Positions 1-9,600 are shown, counted from the first letter of the stretch. The stretch: 32,075 nt of DNA from Actinomycetes bacterium (GCA_021793115.1 JAJYTJ010000026.1:1-32075), one strand, 5' to 3'. Notes: generated by a model from the letters alone, not told the origin. Made by a program: numbers and translations.

Positions 1-272
1 AGGATGATGTCGCGGTCCGGGTCGGTGCTCTCCAGCACCAGCAGCTGGGCCATGACGTCGTCCGCCGAGGCGTCGTCCACCTGCACGCCGAGGAAGATGA
101 TCCGGTCCTCGAAGAGCTTGGTGTACGGGTCCTGGCGCTTGAAGCCGTAGGCCGTGCGCTCCTCGAACTGGGGCAGCACGTACCGGCCCTGGGGCGATGC
201 GGCGAGACCGCCGAAGCCACCGGCCCCGGCCATCCGCCCGGCGCGCGCGACGAACTGCGATTCGGTGCTCAC
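1..272 (-). CDS. clpP2: ATP-dependent Clp protease proteolytic subunit ClpP2 (partial, N-terminal part)
   Basis: This is the first 90 or so residues of a ClpP serine protease subunit; the 3' end lies beyond the left edge. The visible part has an actinobacterial ClpP2-like N-terminus (MSTESQF), then the ClpP core stretch DPYTKLFEDRIIFLGVQVDD and LLVLESTDPDRDI. The catalytic Ser, His and Asp are outside the window. I chose the GTG at 270-272 because CTCCTC at 279-284 is a good Shine-Dalgarno sequence on the minus strand with 6 nt spacing. It starts 28 nt after the clpP1 stop, so the two are one operon, as usual in actinobacteria, where ClpP1 and ClpP2 form a mixed tetradecamer fed by ClpX or ClpC. 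The paralogue number is inferred from gene order. Confidence 0.93.
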   Translation of the reverse strand, partial: MSTESQFVARAGRMAGAGGFGGLAASPQGRYVLPQFEERTAYGFKRQDPYTKLFEDRIIFLGVQVDDASADDVMAQLLVLESTDPDRDII

Positions 273-300
273 TGGATACTCCTCGTTCGTCGGGCGCAGG

Positions 301-918
301 TCAGTTGGTGCCGCCGCTGCCGGTCACGGACCCGGCGGAGGCGACCACGTGGTCGATGAACCCGTACTCGAGCGCCTCCTGCGCGGTGAACCACCGGTCG
401 TGGTCGGCGTCCGCGTTGATCTGCTCGATCGTCTTGCCGGTCTGCTCCGCGGTGAGCTCCGCCAGCACCCGCTTCATGTGGAGGATCAGCTCGGCGTTGA
501 TCCGCACGTCGGTCGCGGTGCCGCCGAAGCCGCCGGACGGCTGGTGCATGAGCACGCGCGTGTGCGGCGTGGCGTACCGCTTGCCCTTGGCGCCCGACGA
601 GAGGAGGAACTGGCCCATCGACGCCGCCATGCCCATCGCGATCGTCGCGACGTCCGGCTTGATGTACTGCATGGTGTCGTAGATGGCCATGCCCGCCGTG
701 ATGGATCCCCCCGGCGAGTTGATGTAGAGCCAGATGTCCTTGTCCGGGTCCTCGGCGGCGAGCAGCATCATCTGGGCGCAGATCGCGTTCGCGTTCTCGT
801 CGCGCACCTCGGACCCGAGCCAGATGATCCGCTCGCGCAGCAGCCGGTTGTAGATGTGGTCGTTGAGGCCGAACCCCGCGGTCTCGGTCCGGGCGATCGC
901 CGGCACCTGCTCGTTCAC
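301..918 (-). CDS. clpP1: ATP-dependent Clp protease proteolytic subunit ClpP1
   Basis: This is a complete 205-residue ClpP peptidase subunit, cytoplasmic, which degrades proteins unfolded by Clp ATPases. The substrate-binding strand motif INSPGGS lies near residue 67. The catalytic triad can be read as Ser100 in GMAASMGQ, His125 in LMHQPSGG and Asp174 in DHDRWFTA. The start is a GTG at 916-918, with AAGGAG on the minus strand 6 nt upstream. It lies between tig (upstream) and clpP2 (downstream), the standard actinobacterial order. A very strong hairpin between tig and this gene suggests its own promoter or only partial read-through from tig. Nothing in it looks damaged. Confidence 0.96.
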   Translation of the reverse strand: MNEQVPAIARTETAGFGLNDHIYNRLLRERIIWLGSEVRDENANAICAQMMLLAAEDPDKDIWLYINSPGGSITAGMAIYDTMQYIKPDVATIAMGMAASMGQFLLSSGAKGKRYATPHTRVLMHQPSGGFGGTATDVRINAELILHMKRVLAELTAEQTGKTIEQINADADHDRWFTAQEALEYGFIDHVVASAGSVTGSGGTN

Positions 919-955
919 GACTGGCTCCTTACGCTGGCGTTGGCAGTGACACTAA

Positions 956-989
956 CGCCCGCGCGGGGAGGGACTTCCCCGCGCGGGCG
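956..989 (-). terminator. Hairpin between tig and clpP1, probable tig terminator
   Basis: This is a perfect 14-bp inverted repeat, CGCCCGCGCGGGGA / TCCCCGCGCGGGCG, with a 6-nt loop (970-975). It lies 36 bp downstream of the tig stop. There is no clear U-tract after it on the minus strand, which is common for terminators in high-GC actinomycetes. Confidence 0.7.
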
Positions 990-1025
990 TCGTTTCGCTG
1001 TCGGCGCACCGCGCCGACCAGGGCG

Positions 1026-2447
1026 TCAGGGGCGAAGGATCGAGGAGATGTCCGTCGCGGCGTCGGTGTCCACCGGGGCCAGGTCGGGCTCGCCCGAGTC
1101 CGACGCGGCGGCGGCCTCGACCACCTGGTCGACAGCGGACTGCGCGGCCTCGTCCTCCTCGTCGGTCCCGATGTACTCGGAGAGGTCGACCGCGGCACCG
1201 CTGGGGTCGACGACGTTCACGTGCCGCAGGCTCATCGCCAGCGCCTTGCTGCGCGCCACCTCGGCCACCATCGCCGGGATCTGGCCCTGCTGGTCGAGCG
1301 TCTGGATGAAGGTGGACGGGTCCATGCCGTACTGCCGCGCCGCGTTGACGAGGTAGTCGACGAGCTCGCCCTGGCTCACCTTGACCTCGAGCTGCTCGGC
1401 GATCGTGTCGAGGAGGATCTGGTTGCGCAGCGCGGTGGTGGTGTCCTCGCGCACCTCGGCGCCGTGCGTCTCGTCGCCCACGCGGTCCTCGGCCTCGAGG
1501 TGGCGCACCACCTCGGCCTCGACCACACCCGTCGGCACCGGGATCTCGACCGCGGCCACGAGGGCCTCGAGCAGCTTGTCGCGGGCTTGGATGGCACGGT
1601 TGGAGCCCTTGATGCGGGCCACCTGCTCGCGCAGGTCGGCGGTGAGCTCCTCGAGCGTGTCGAACTCGCTCGCGAGCTGCGCGAAGTCGTCGTCAGCCTC
1701 GGGGAGCTGGCGCTCCTTGACCGTGGTGGCCGTGACGGTCACCTGGGCCGTCTCACCGGCGTGGTCGCCGCCGACGAGCGCGGACTCGAACGTCGTCGTC
1801 TCCCCCGCGGACAGCGAGGTGAGCGCCTCGTCGAGGCCCTGCAGCATGTTGCCGGAGCCGATCTGGTAGCTGACCGCGGAGACCTTGTCGATCTCCTCGC
1901 CGTCGATCGTCGCCGTCAGGTCGATCTGGACGAAGTCGCCGTCCTGCGCCGGGCGGTCGACGCCGACGAGCGTGCCGAAGCGCTCGCGCAGCGCGTCCAG
2001 ACGGCCCGCGACGTCCTCGTCGGTGACCTCCTCGCTCTCGACCTCGACCGTGATGGAGTCCAGCGCCGGGACCTCGATGGTCGGGCGGACCTCGACCTCG
2101 GCGGTGAAGTGCAGCTCGCCCTCCTCGCCGGGCTTCGCCGACGTCAGACCAGGGACCGAGGTGACGTTGACGTCCGGCTGGCCCAGGGGGCGCAGGTTGT
2201 TCTCGCGGACGGCCTCCGCGTAGAACGTGCCCAGGCCCTCGTTCACGGCGTGCTCGATGACCGCCGGGCGTCCGACGCGCTGGTCGATGATGCGCGGCGG
2301 GACCTTGCCCTTGCGGAAGCCGGGGACGTTCACCTCGGCGGCGATGTGCTTGTAGGCCTCGTCGATGTTCGGCTTGAGCTCGTCGTAGGTCACCTCGACG
2401 GTCAGCTTGACCTTGGTCGGCTCCAGGGTCTCGACGGCGCTCTTCAC
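1026..2447 (-). CDS. tig: Trigger factor, ribosome-associated chaperone and prolyl isomerase
   Basis: The product has 473 residues, within the normal range for trigger factor. It binds the ribosome at the exit tunnel and helps nascent chains fold. The N-terminal ribosome-binding domain carries the signature GFRKGKVP at about residues 43-50. An FKBP-type peptidyl-prolyl isomerase domain follows in the middle (GDFVQIDLTATIDGEEI, then the YQIGSGNMLQGLDEAL region), then the helical C-terminal domain. The C-terminus is an acidic, Ala-rich tail. I chose the GTG at 2445-2447 (MKSAVETLEP) instead of an upstream in-frame start because the family begins here and a GGAGAGC Shine-Dalgarno sequence precedes it; the longer reading adds a low-complexity Arg-rich tail. 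It lies upstream of clpP1, as in most actinobacteria. Confidence 0.95.
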   Translation of the reverse strand: MKSAVETLEPTKVKLTVEVTYDELKPNIDEAYKHIAAEVNVPGFRKGKVPPRIIDQRVGRPAVIEHAVNEGLGTFYAEAVRENNLRPLGQPDVNVTSVPGLTSAKPGEEGELHFTAEVEVRPTIEVPALDSITVEVESEEVTDEDVAGRLDALRERFGTLVGVDRPAQDGDFVQIDLTATIDGEEIDKVSAVSYQIGSGNMLQGLDEALTSLSAGETTTFESALVGGDHAGETAQVTVTATTVKERQLPEADDDFAQLASEFDTLEELTADLREQVARIKGSNRAIQARDKLLEALVAAVEIPVPTGVVEAEVVRHLEAEDRVGDETHGAEVREDTTTALRNQILLDTIAEQLEVKVSQGELVDYLVNAARQYGMDPSTFIQTLDQQGQIPAMVAEVARSKALAMSLRHVNVVDPSGAAVDLSEYIGTDEEDEAAQSAVDQVVEAAAASDSGEPDLAPVDTDAATDISSILRP

Positions 2448-2586
2448 GATGCTGCTCTCCAACTGGCTCGGGGGGTGCCGGTGCTCCGTGCTCCGGCGGG
2501 CGCTGCGCGGCGTACGGCGAGCACGCGCGGCCGCGCGCAAGCGACCCCCGATCCTACGTCCTGCCGGTCACCCGCCCAACCGACCT

Positions 2587-3021
2587 TCAGCCCTCCCCGG
2601 CCCGCTCCCACGACGCCACCGGGCCTGGGATCACCGCGAAGAGGGGATGCGGCGCCGGTGCGGCTGTGCGCCAGCGCGCCGCGTCATTCGGGCTGCGCGC
2701 CCCGAGCTTGGCGCCGAGGTGGCGCCACTCCAGCGCGAGCTGGCCGTCGGTGACCGTCATCCGCACCGGCCCTCCCTGTCGGAGGACGCGCCCCGCGTCG
2801 AACCGGTAGCCGCGGGCCGTCGCCTCGTCGTGCAGCCCGGCCAGGTAGGCGCCGATGGCCGCCAGCGGGTCCGGCTGCTCGCGGAACCGCTCCAGCTGCG
2901 GATGATGCTGGTAGCCCTTCGTGGCGCCTGCGAGCACCGCCTGGGCGAGCAGCGACTCGCGCCAGCAGGCCAGGAGGCCCTGGCGGTCCAGGTACCGGGG
3001 GTGGAGCGACCACATCCGCAC
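2587..3021 (-). CDS. Pyrimidine dimer DNA glycosylase/endonuclease V-like protein
   Basis: The product has about 144 residues and begins MRMWSLHPRYLDRQGL, the characteristic N-terminus of the pyrimidine-dimer DNA glycosylase family (phage T4 endonuclease V type, PF03013). Members of this family excise UV-damaged bases. Further family-like segments are LLACWRESLLAQAVL and GYQHHPQLERF. I chose the GTG at 3019-3021 to keep the conserved M-R-x-W start; the ATG at 3013-3015 is the alternative, and a longer open frame up to 3105 would run into the tRNA promoter region. It is transcribed away from the tRNA-Gly gene and is not obviously coupled to tig. Many actinobacterial members are uncharacterised, so repair activity is inferred from family membership. 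Confidence 0.82.
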   Translation of the reverse strand: MRMWSLHPRYLDRQGLLACWRESLLAQAVLAGATKGYQHHPQLERFREQPDPLAAIGAYLAGLHDEATARGYRFDAGRVLRQGGPVRMTVTDGQLALEWRHLGAKLGARSPNDAARWRTAAPAPHPLFAVIPGPVASWERAGEG

Positions 3022-3090
3022 GGGACCAGGATGCCCTCCGGTACGATCTGGCGGTCCCGCCGCCCGTGCCATGAGCGCGCTCCGGGGCGC

Positions 3091-3164
3091 GCGGCCGTAG
3101 CTCAATGGCAGAGCCCCAGTCTTCCAAACTGGCTACGCGGGTTCGATTCCCGTCGGCCGCTCCA
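3091..3164 (+). tRNA. tRNA-Gly (anticodon TCC)
   Basis: This is a full cloverleaf. The acceptor arms GCGGCCG (3091-3097) and CGGCCGC (3154-3160) pair. The D-stem is GCTC/GAGC, and the anticodon stem CCAGT/ACTGG encloses the loop CTTCCAA, giving anticodon TCC. The T-arm contains GGTTCGATTCC, and CCA is encoded at 3162-3164. Its 3' part is the attachment site of the island that follows. Confidence 0.97.
3118..3162 (+). other. attL-type core: 3' part of tRNA-Gly used as integration site
   Basis: These 45 bases, from the anticodon stem to the first base of CCA, recur at 24411-24456 in the same orientation with one inserted A in the T-loop. Tyrosine integrases commonly use tRNA 3' ends as attB and leave a copy at the far end of the element. 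This end keeps the functional tRNA. Confidence 0.9.
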
Positions 3165-3224
3165 ATAAACGCCCAGGTCAGAGGTCATATTCACCTAGCA
3201 CCTCTCCAGCGCCAAGCACGCTGG

Positions 3225-3243
3225 TTTCAGTAGACATCTACTG
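3225..3243. repeat. Imperfect palindrome near the left end of the island
   Basis: The 7-bp arms CAGTAGA (3228-3234) and TCTACTG (3237-3243) flank a CA centre. The preceding word TTTCAGTAGACA resembles TTTCAGTACACA at 24327-24338 near the right end. These may be remnants of integrase arm-binding or excisionase sites; the function is inferred from position only. Confidence 0.4.
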
Positions 3244-3341
3244 AGATTCACTCGCCTGCGCCCGCTTCCGTAGACACCCGGAAGATGACTGGCGACGCGA
3301 AGAGACGACTGGCTATGTGAAACTGGCGATGGAGGCGCGCC

Positions 3342-3758
3342 ATGTCGCGACCGTTCGGTGGGGCCCAGCGCACGAGCGCGGACTGGCGGCAGGCCTACTA
3401 CCCCGACCTCGACGGGCGCCGCGCGCACGAGCCGACCCACGTCCCCAGCCAACGGGCCGCCCGCCAGTGGCTGGACGCGCTCGCTCGGGATCGCGAGCGC
3501 GGTCCTGGATGGACCCAGCCGCCGCGCACCAGCGCTTCGACGAGTTCGCCACCGCCTGGCTGGCGACCGCAAGCGTGGCACCCACCACCAAGGAGCTGTA
3601 CGCCGGCTACCTGGACAACCACCTGCTGCCAACCTTCGGCCTGACGCCACTGGGGGCCGCATCGACCCGCCGGCGATACGCGCCTGGTACGCCGCCATGG
3701 CCGACAAGAATGTGCCCACCGCCCGGGCCCGCTCCTACGCGCTGTTGCGCCAATGGAT
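3342..3758 (+). pseudogene. Tyrosine recombinase/integrase remnant, frameshifted and truncated
   Basis: Three successive reading frames give pieces of one phage-type integrase. An N-terminal arm-binding-like segment begins MSRPFGGAQRTSADW at 3342 and includes AAYYPD-type residues and RAARQWLDALARDRERG. After a shift near 3500-3506 comes the core-binding (SAM-like) domain, with FDEFATAWLA and LYAGYLDNHLLPTFG. After a second shift at the five-G run 3652-3656 comes IDPPAIRAWYAAM, ending in ARSYALLRQ. Both shifts look like single-base losses. The sequence then stops matching at about 3755: the whole catalytic domain, with the R-H-R-Y residues, is absent. Its place directly inside the tRNA-Gly attachment site fits the integrase that originally brought the island in. 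It cannot be functional as read. Confidence 0.8.
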
Positions 3759-3760
3759 CT

Positions 3761-4213
3761 CTGCCGCTGGAGGCGTCGATCGAGCTCCTAATCCGCGCCT
3801 TTGACGGACGGTTCGCACGGTCCAACCAGCCCTGGATCCCCGTCGAATCCAACGGAGCCACCTGGCTCGACGACCAGTTCCTCGCCTCCAGCCTGGGCGG
3901 GCTGTCAGGCGGGGAACGGCTGGTGCTTACGGTCGTGGCTGCACTTGCCGACACCACCGGGGCCCGGCGCATCGACCTGGCCGACGTCGTCGCCGGGATC
4001 GACCGAGACCACCTCGACTTTGTCCTCGCCGCCCTGGCCCATGCCGGCGGCTCCCACCAGCACTCGCGGCTCGTCCCAACTGGCAACAGGACGGCACACC
4101 ATCTTGAGGAACTGGCGATGTTGCACCCGTGGCCCAGTCCTCTGGCGAATTGCGCCGTCGACCTGAGCAGTGCACGGACCTCGTGCGTGGGCATCGACAC
4201 TCCTCGTCGCTGA
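3761..4213 (+). pseudogene. Unrecognised protein-coding fragment downstream of the integrase remnant
   Basis: An open stretch of about 150 codons reads like real protein: ELLIRAFDGRF, then NGATWLDDQFLASSLGGLSG and ERLVLTVVAALAD, then IDLADVVAGIDRDHLDFVLA. It has a regular mix of helices with acidic and hydrophobic residues and is not an Arg-rich shadow frame. No ATG, GTG or TTG in this frame sits sensibly at its beginning, which joins directly to the broken integrase, so it is probably the 3' part of a gene whose start was lost in the same deletion. The last 40 or so residues look less protein-like. I do not recognise the family. A short intact protein with a non-standard start cannot be excluded. 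Confidence 0.4.
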
Positions 4214-4468
4214 CGATCACGGCTAAGGCGGCCCGCTGGTAGCGCCTGCGTCGAGACGGCCCGAGTATCGATGGCCGCCGCGCCGGCCGTCGTGTCAGCG
4301 AACCGTCGGCGCGACGGCGGGCCGACGGAAGCGGCCGGTCGTGAACGGCGAACGGGCCAGGATCACCCACGCGAAGACGGTGGCGTCGTGAGCCGGGACG
4401 GGCGTGCCCCTGGGGAGCGCTGCAGACTGCGTCCGAACCCGCCCACGACGACTGGACTGGTCTGCCGT

Positions 4469-4497
4469 CTTCGCATGTCAGAGCCCCCACCTAGGCT
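4469..4497 (+). promoter_or_regulatory. Possible promoter of the jet operon, near-leaderless
   Basis: A TAGGCT hexamer (4492-4497, fitting TANNNT) ends 8 nt before the jetA ATG at 4506, which would put the transcript start at or just before the ATG. The -35 region is weak (TCTTCG-like). No Shine-Dalgarno sequence precedes the ATG, which supports a leaderless start, common in actinomycetes. The 292 bp between 4214 and 4505 hold no other clear feature. Confidence 0.4.
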
Positions 4498-4505
4498 GTG
4501 CGGCG

Positions 4506-5977
4506 ATGATCACGCGTACCGAGGGGGCGTACCTGGGGGCCGTCCGGGCGTTCCAGAACCCGATGCTCGACCTGCTGCACAAGCGTCACGCTCCGCTGGT
4601 CGTCTCGCTGCTGTCGCTGCTGTTCACACCGGACCGGCCGACCATCCCCGTCGCCGACGCACACACCGAAGTTTCCGACGCACTCGATCAGCTCCGGGCC
4701 TCGGGCTACGGCGACGAGCTGCCGGTCGGGTCAGCACGCGACATCTGCCGCGGCTGGGCGGATGCCGGCTGGCTCGTTCGCCAGGTGCTCGAGGACGACC
4801 TCGAGGTGTACCGACTCTCGGCGCACGCCGTCGGCGCGCTGGAGGTCGCCGGGCGGGCCGGCGGCGCGCGGGCACGCGTTTCGCAGTCACGCCTACGCAC
4901 TCTGCTCGACGCTGTCGAGCATCTAGCCCAGGACGCGGACCCCGACGTGCTCATGCGCATGGCGAGGCTCGACGCCGAGATCGTCCGCATGCGCGCCGAG
5001 CTCGATCGCATCCAGCGCACGGGCGAGGTCGACGAGGTCGACGACGAGCAGTTGCTCGAGGAGGCGGAGAACGTCGTGCACCTCGTGCGCGAGCTGCCGG
5101 CCGACTTCGCACGGGTCGCGGAGTCGATCCGGGCGATGCAACGCGACGTCGTCACGGCGCTTCGCCAGGACGAACGCCCGACCGGGGAAGTGCTGCGCGA
5201 GTACCTCGAGCGCGGCGAGCACGTGATGGACGCGACCCCCGAGGGGCGTGCGTTCGCCGGCGCGCTGCGTCTCATCGGCGACCCGCAGCGGCTCGACGAG
5301 CTGTCGACGCAGCTCGACGTCGTGCTGCGTCAACGATTCGCGCGGCGCCTGCCGGTGCAGCAGCACACCGAGCTGCGGGACCTGGCGCGCCGCATCGAGC
5401 ATTGGACCTGGTGCTCACGGCGCAGCGCGAGGCGTCGCTGGTCATCACAACCCAGGTACGCAACCACGACCCGCTGCGCGATCGCCAGGTCGACGAGCTG
5501 CTGCGCGATGTCATGACCGGACTGCAGGGCTGGATGCCGGGCGGGCGGCGCGGGCAGGGCGTCGATCCGCTGCGTCGGCTGCCGGTCGCCGAGGTCGAGC
5601 ATCTGCGCCAGACCGCGGGAGACCCGCGCCCACCGCAGCCGCCTGCGGCGCTGCAGGACTGGGCGGACGACGGCTTCGGCGTCTCCGACGACGAGGCGCG
5701 CGCATGGGGCGGCCCTCAGTACGCGCTGCTCGACGCGCAGTTGGCGGCGGCGGCCGACGAGCAGGGTGCGGTGGAGGTGACGGCAGCCTTCAACGCCGCG
5801 CCCGACGCGCTGCGCCGGCCGGTCGACCTGCTCGGGATGCTCGAGCTGGCGCACTCCCACGGCATGGCGGAGACCGACGAGCTCGCGTTCGTCGATGCGG
5901 TGCGGCCAGATGGCACCCGTCGCCGGTTCGCGCTGGGCGGCGTGACGACACGGACGAAGGACGACACGGATGACTGA
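4506..5977 (+). pseudogene. jetA: Wadjet subunit JetA (DUF3375, kleisin-like), apparent frameshift
   Basis: JetA is the MukF/kleisin-like subunit of Wadjet, an SMC-type complex that recognises and cuts small circular plasmids. The first frame, from the ATG at 4506, begins MITRTEGAYL and runs through FQNPMLDLLHKRHAPLVVSLL, a helical and coiled middle (MRMARLDAEIVRMRAELDRIQ) and ELRDLARRIE, about 299 residues. At 5400-5402 the frame must change: the family-like sequence continues one base out of phase as LDLVLTAQREASLVITTQVR, through VDELLRDVMTG, to the stop at 5975-5977. The joined product would be about 490 residues, normal for this family. Unshifted, translation ends at 5516 with about 37 wrong residues. 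No slippery heptamer is visible, so this is either a one-base deletion inactivating jetA or a sequencing error. It overlaps jetB by 8 bp. Confidence 0.85.
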
Positions 5978-6659
5978 CACCGGGCGTGACGACGGCTTCA
6001 TCGCGCCGGTCGCGATGGAGGACGACCCGACCGAGCTGTTCGCCGGTGACAGCGGCACGCTCGACGCCGACGTGCGCACGGTGCTCGTGCGGCTGCTGCA
6101 GCGCCGGTTCTTGCTCGCGGAACGCTCGCCGAGGCTGTGGCGCACGCTGCTGGAGAACCAGCAGGTGATCGAGTCACGTCTGCACGACCTGTTCGTCCAC
6201 CTCGTTGTCGACCACGACCGCGGCATCGCCTACAAGCGGCAGGTCCGTTCGGCCGAGCTCGACGTGCCGGTGCTGCTGCGCGACGAGCCGTACACGCGCG
6301 CCGAGACCCTCGTCTTGGTGCACCTGCGCAGCGTGTTTCAGCGCGAGCGGGGAGCCGGCGAGACGTCGGTCCGGGTTGACGTCGAGGAGCTGGAGCAGAC
6401 GGCGCTGACGTACTTCGACCCCGACGACACCAACCTCGCTTCTCATCAGAAGGAGATCCGGGCCGCGATCGCGCGCCTGACGAAGGAGGGGTTGGTCGAG
6501 GAGGAGTCCGAGGGCCGCTACCGAATTACGCCGCTCGTCGAGATCGTGTTGAGCAATGAGCGGCTGGCCGAGCTGCGGGACTGGCTGCGCACGCGTGGCG
6601 ACGCGGCGTCGGACCGGGTCGACGGCGACGCGGCCGACGACGAGGGGGACGACGCATGA
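5970..6659 (+). CDS. jetB: Wadjet subunit JetB (DUF4194, MukE-like)
   Basis: The product has 229 residues and starts [10 protein letters not shown] at an ATG that overlaps the jetA stop by 8 bp. It matches the DUF4194 family in position and character: an acidic N-terminal tail, then winged-helix-like segments ([20 protein letters not shown], then [17 protein letters not shown]), a second helix-turn-helix-like region ([19 protein letters not shown]), and an acidic tail. JetB is the MukE-like KITE subunit that bridges the kleisin JetA and the SMC JetC. Its stop overlaps the jetC start by 4 bp (ATGA), so translation is coupled. Identification rests mainly on the operon context plus these motifs. 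Confidence 0.9.
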   Translation: MTDTGRDDGFIAPVAMEDDPTELFAGDSGTLDADVRTVLVRLLQRRFLLAERSPRLWRTLLENQQVIESRLHDLFVHLVVDHDRGIAYKRQVRSAELDVPVLLRDEPYTRAETLVLVHLRSVFQRERGAGETSVRVDVEELEQTALTYFDPDDTNLASHQKEIRAAIARLTKEGLVEEESEGRYRITPLVEIVLSNERLAELRDWLRTRGDAASDRVDGDAADDEGDDA

Positions 6660-9600
6660 CGATGATCGACACGCTGTTCGGGCTGATCCCCGCCGGCTCC
6701 ACCGGGCAGCAGTGGGTGGCGCGAGAGATGCAGCTCGTCAACTGGGGCGGATACGACGGACATCACCGGGTGCGGCTGGCGCCGACCGCGACCCTGCTGT
6801 CGGGGGCGTCCGGTTCGGGCAAGTCGACGCTGATGGACGCCTACGTGGCTCTGCTCATGCCCCACACGACGCCGTTCAACGGCGCGTCGAACGGTGGCGT
6901 CGTCGGGCGCCCCCGCGGCAAGGAGCAGCGCAACGTGCTGTCCTACGCCCGCGGCAAACTCGACGAGTCACGCACCGAGGACGGCACGCGCGAGCGCGTC
7001 CTGCGCGGCGACGGTCGGGACACGTGGTCGGCGATCGCGATGACGTGGGCCGACCAGGCTGGCACCCCGCTCACCGCGGTGCGGGCCTGGTACGTACCGT
7101 CGGCGGCGCGCACGCTCGAGGACGTGGTCGCCGTGCGCGCCACCTTCGACGACGACTTCGACCTGCGGGAACTCGAGGCGGCAGCCGCGGTCCGCCTGAC
7201 GCGCGCCGGCGTCGCATCGACTGGCCTGACCTACTACGACACCGACCGCGACTTCACCGCGCGTCTCTACTCCACGCTCGGAATCGGCGCGGCGGGTGAC
7301 GGCGCCAAGGCCGTCGCCCTGCTCGGGCGCATCCAGGCTGGACAGCAGATCACGACGGTCGACGCGCTGTACAAGGCCATGGTGCTCGAGGAGCCGGAAA
7401 CGTTCGCAACCGCCGACGCGGTGGTCGAGCAGTTCGACAAGCTCACTGGCACCCACGAGCAGATGGTCACCGCGCGCCGCCAGATCACCGCCCTGGCGCC
7501 GATCCGTGAGCACAGGGCCGCGGTCGAGGCCGGCGCGCAGCGTCTGCGGGTGATCGAGGCCGTCGGCTCTTTCGAGGCGGCGACGTCCCCGGCCGCCCTA
7601 TGGCGCCACGAGCGTCGGCTGGACCTGCTGCGTGCCCTCGAAGGCGACCTGCAGCACCGTCACCGTGATGCGCAGCGGTTGACCAGTGAGACCACCACTC
7701 GCATCGGCGCCGCGACGGCCGAGCGCGAGGGCGTGCGCGAGACGCTGTGGGCCGCGGGCGGGGACAAGCTGTCCGCCGCAAACCGGGAACTGCACAGCAT
7801 CGACGAGCGGCTCGCGCAGTCGCGTCGGTCCCGGGAACGCCTCGATGGGCTCGTCGCCCAGGCGGGTGCCGCGCCGATTACCTCGCCGGCCGAGCTGACC
7901 GCGCTCGTCGCGCGGGCACGCGCAGCCCAAGACGACGCTCAAGGCACCCAGGAGAACCGGACCGCCCTCGGTGACGCGATGGCCGAGCGCAGAGAGGCAG
8001 CCGCCGATCTCGCCGAGCTGCACAGCGAACGCGCGGAGGCCGCTGCGCGCCGCGACAACCTGCCGCGCGACCTGCACGCCGCGCGCGCTGTGCTGGCCGC
8101 CGCCGCCGGGTTGTCCCCCGCCGACCTGCCTTTCGTCGCCGAGCTCATCGAAGTCCGCACCGAGCACGAGCCCTGGCGTGACGCTTTCAACCTCGCCCTG
8201 GGCGGCTTCGCCACGCTCATGCTCATCGACGCCGCGCACCTGCCGGCGTTCCGGCGGGCGATCGATGCAGTACGGGTGGCCCGACGGTTGCGCTTCCAGG
8301 GCGTGGCCACAGGCCTCAGCGACGACGTTGCGCTCGACCGCAGAACCCTGCCCGGTCGCCTGGACTTCCGACCCGGCCCCTTCACAGGATGGCTGCGGGC
8401 AGAGCTGGACCGTCGCTTCGCGTATGTGTGCGTCGACATCCCCGGCGACCTCGGGCGGCACGCCAAGGCGTTGACCAGGTCGGGGCAGGTCTCCGATGGC
8501 GCGCAGGGCGCGCACGGCGGCCAGGGCCGGGCCAACGTCCTCGGTTTCACCAACACCCGTCTGCTCGCGGACCTCGACGCACGCATCGAGAAGGCAGAAC
8601 GCAGGCTCGCACTCGCGCAGCGGCGCGTCGCCGAGGCGGACGACGCCCTCGACCGGCACGAGTCCGTGCTGCGCGCCTACGCCGCCCTCGTCGACGTCAC
8701 CTGGGAGCAGGTGGACGTCGCGGGCCTCGAGGCCGAGCAGGCACGCTGGCAGGGCGTGGTCGCAGACGTCACGGTCGGCAACCCGCAGGTCACCGCGCTC
8801 CAGGAACGCGCATCTGAGCTCGACAAGAACCTCCAGAACCTCACCGAGGCGCTCGGGCGGGCTAAGGGCAACGTCGAAGCGCTCGCCACGCGCTGGGCGG
8901 CTGTGACCGACGAGGTCGACGTCGCCTCACAAGCGCTCGACGACGCGCGCGATCAGACCACCGAAGACGGCGACCTCGTGGCACCCGAGCAGCGCGCCTA
9001 CCTCGACGAGCTCCTCGGCACCACCCCGTCCGACGACGGTCCGCCCGCTCACCCGGACCCGTCCGCCGCCCTGGCGACGTTTGACGCCGTCGTCGAGCGC
9101 GCGGGCGAGCGGCTACACGCCGACCGCCTGCGGGCCCAGCAGAACGTCGGCGCCGGCCGCGACGCGCTGAGGCACACGTTCGAGACCTTCGTCGAACGCT
9201 GGCCCGACCCGAACCTAGGCACCAACCCCGACGAGTCCTACGCCGACTACGAACGAATCCTCACCGAGCTCGAGACCAATGGGCTCCACGAGCTCGAAAC
9301 CGCCTGGCGGCGCAGCCTGCTGCGCCTTTCAGGCAACGACCTCACCGACCTGCATCATGCGCTCAGCCGCGCCGTCCGGGACATCAAGGAGCGCATCCGG
9401 CCGGTCAACGACATCCTCGCCGAGCTGCCATTCGCCGACGACGAGCACCGGCTGCGCATCGACGCGCGCGATACGCAGTCCACGGTCGTCGCCCGGTTCC
9501 ACAAGGAGCTGCGCGACCTGCGCGAGCTGCTCGCCACCGACTCGACCGACGATGAACGTGAACGGCGCTACGCGCGCATGGCACGCGTGATCGACCGGAT

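Noticed and set aside
1221..2753. A 510-codon plus-strand open frame opposite tig
   Set aside because: It is Arg/Leu/Asp-rich, antisense to a clear trigger factor gene, and typical of shadow frames in GC-rich DNA.
5395..5410. Programmed -1 frameshifting in jetA
   Set aside because: No X-XXY-YYZ slippery heptamer is present at the shift point, and no obvious downstream stem was seen, so deletion or read error is more likely.
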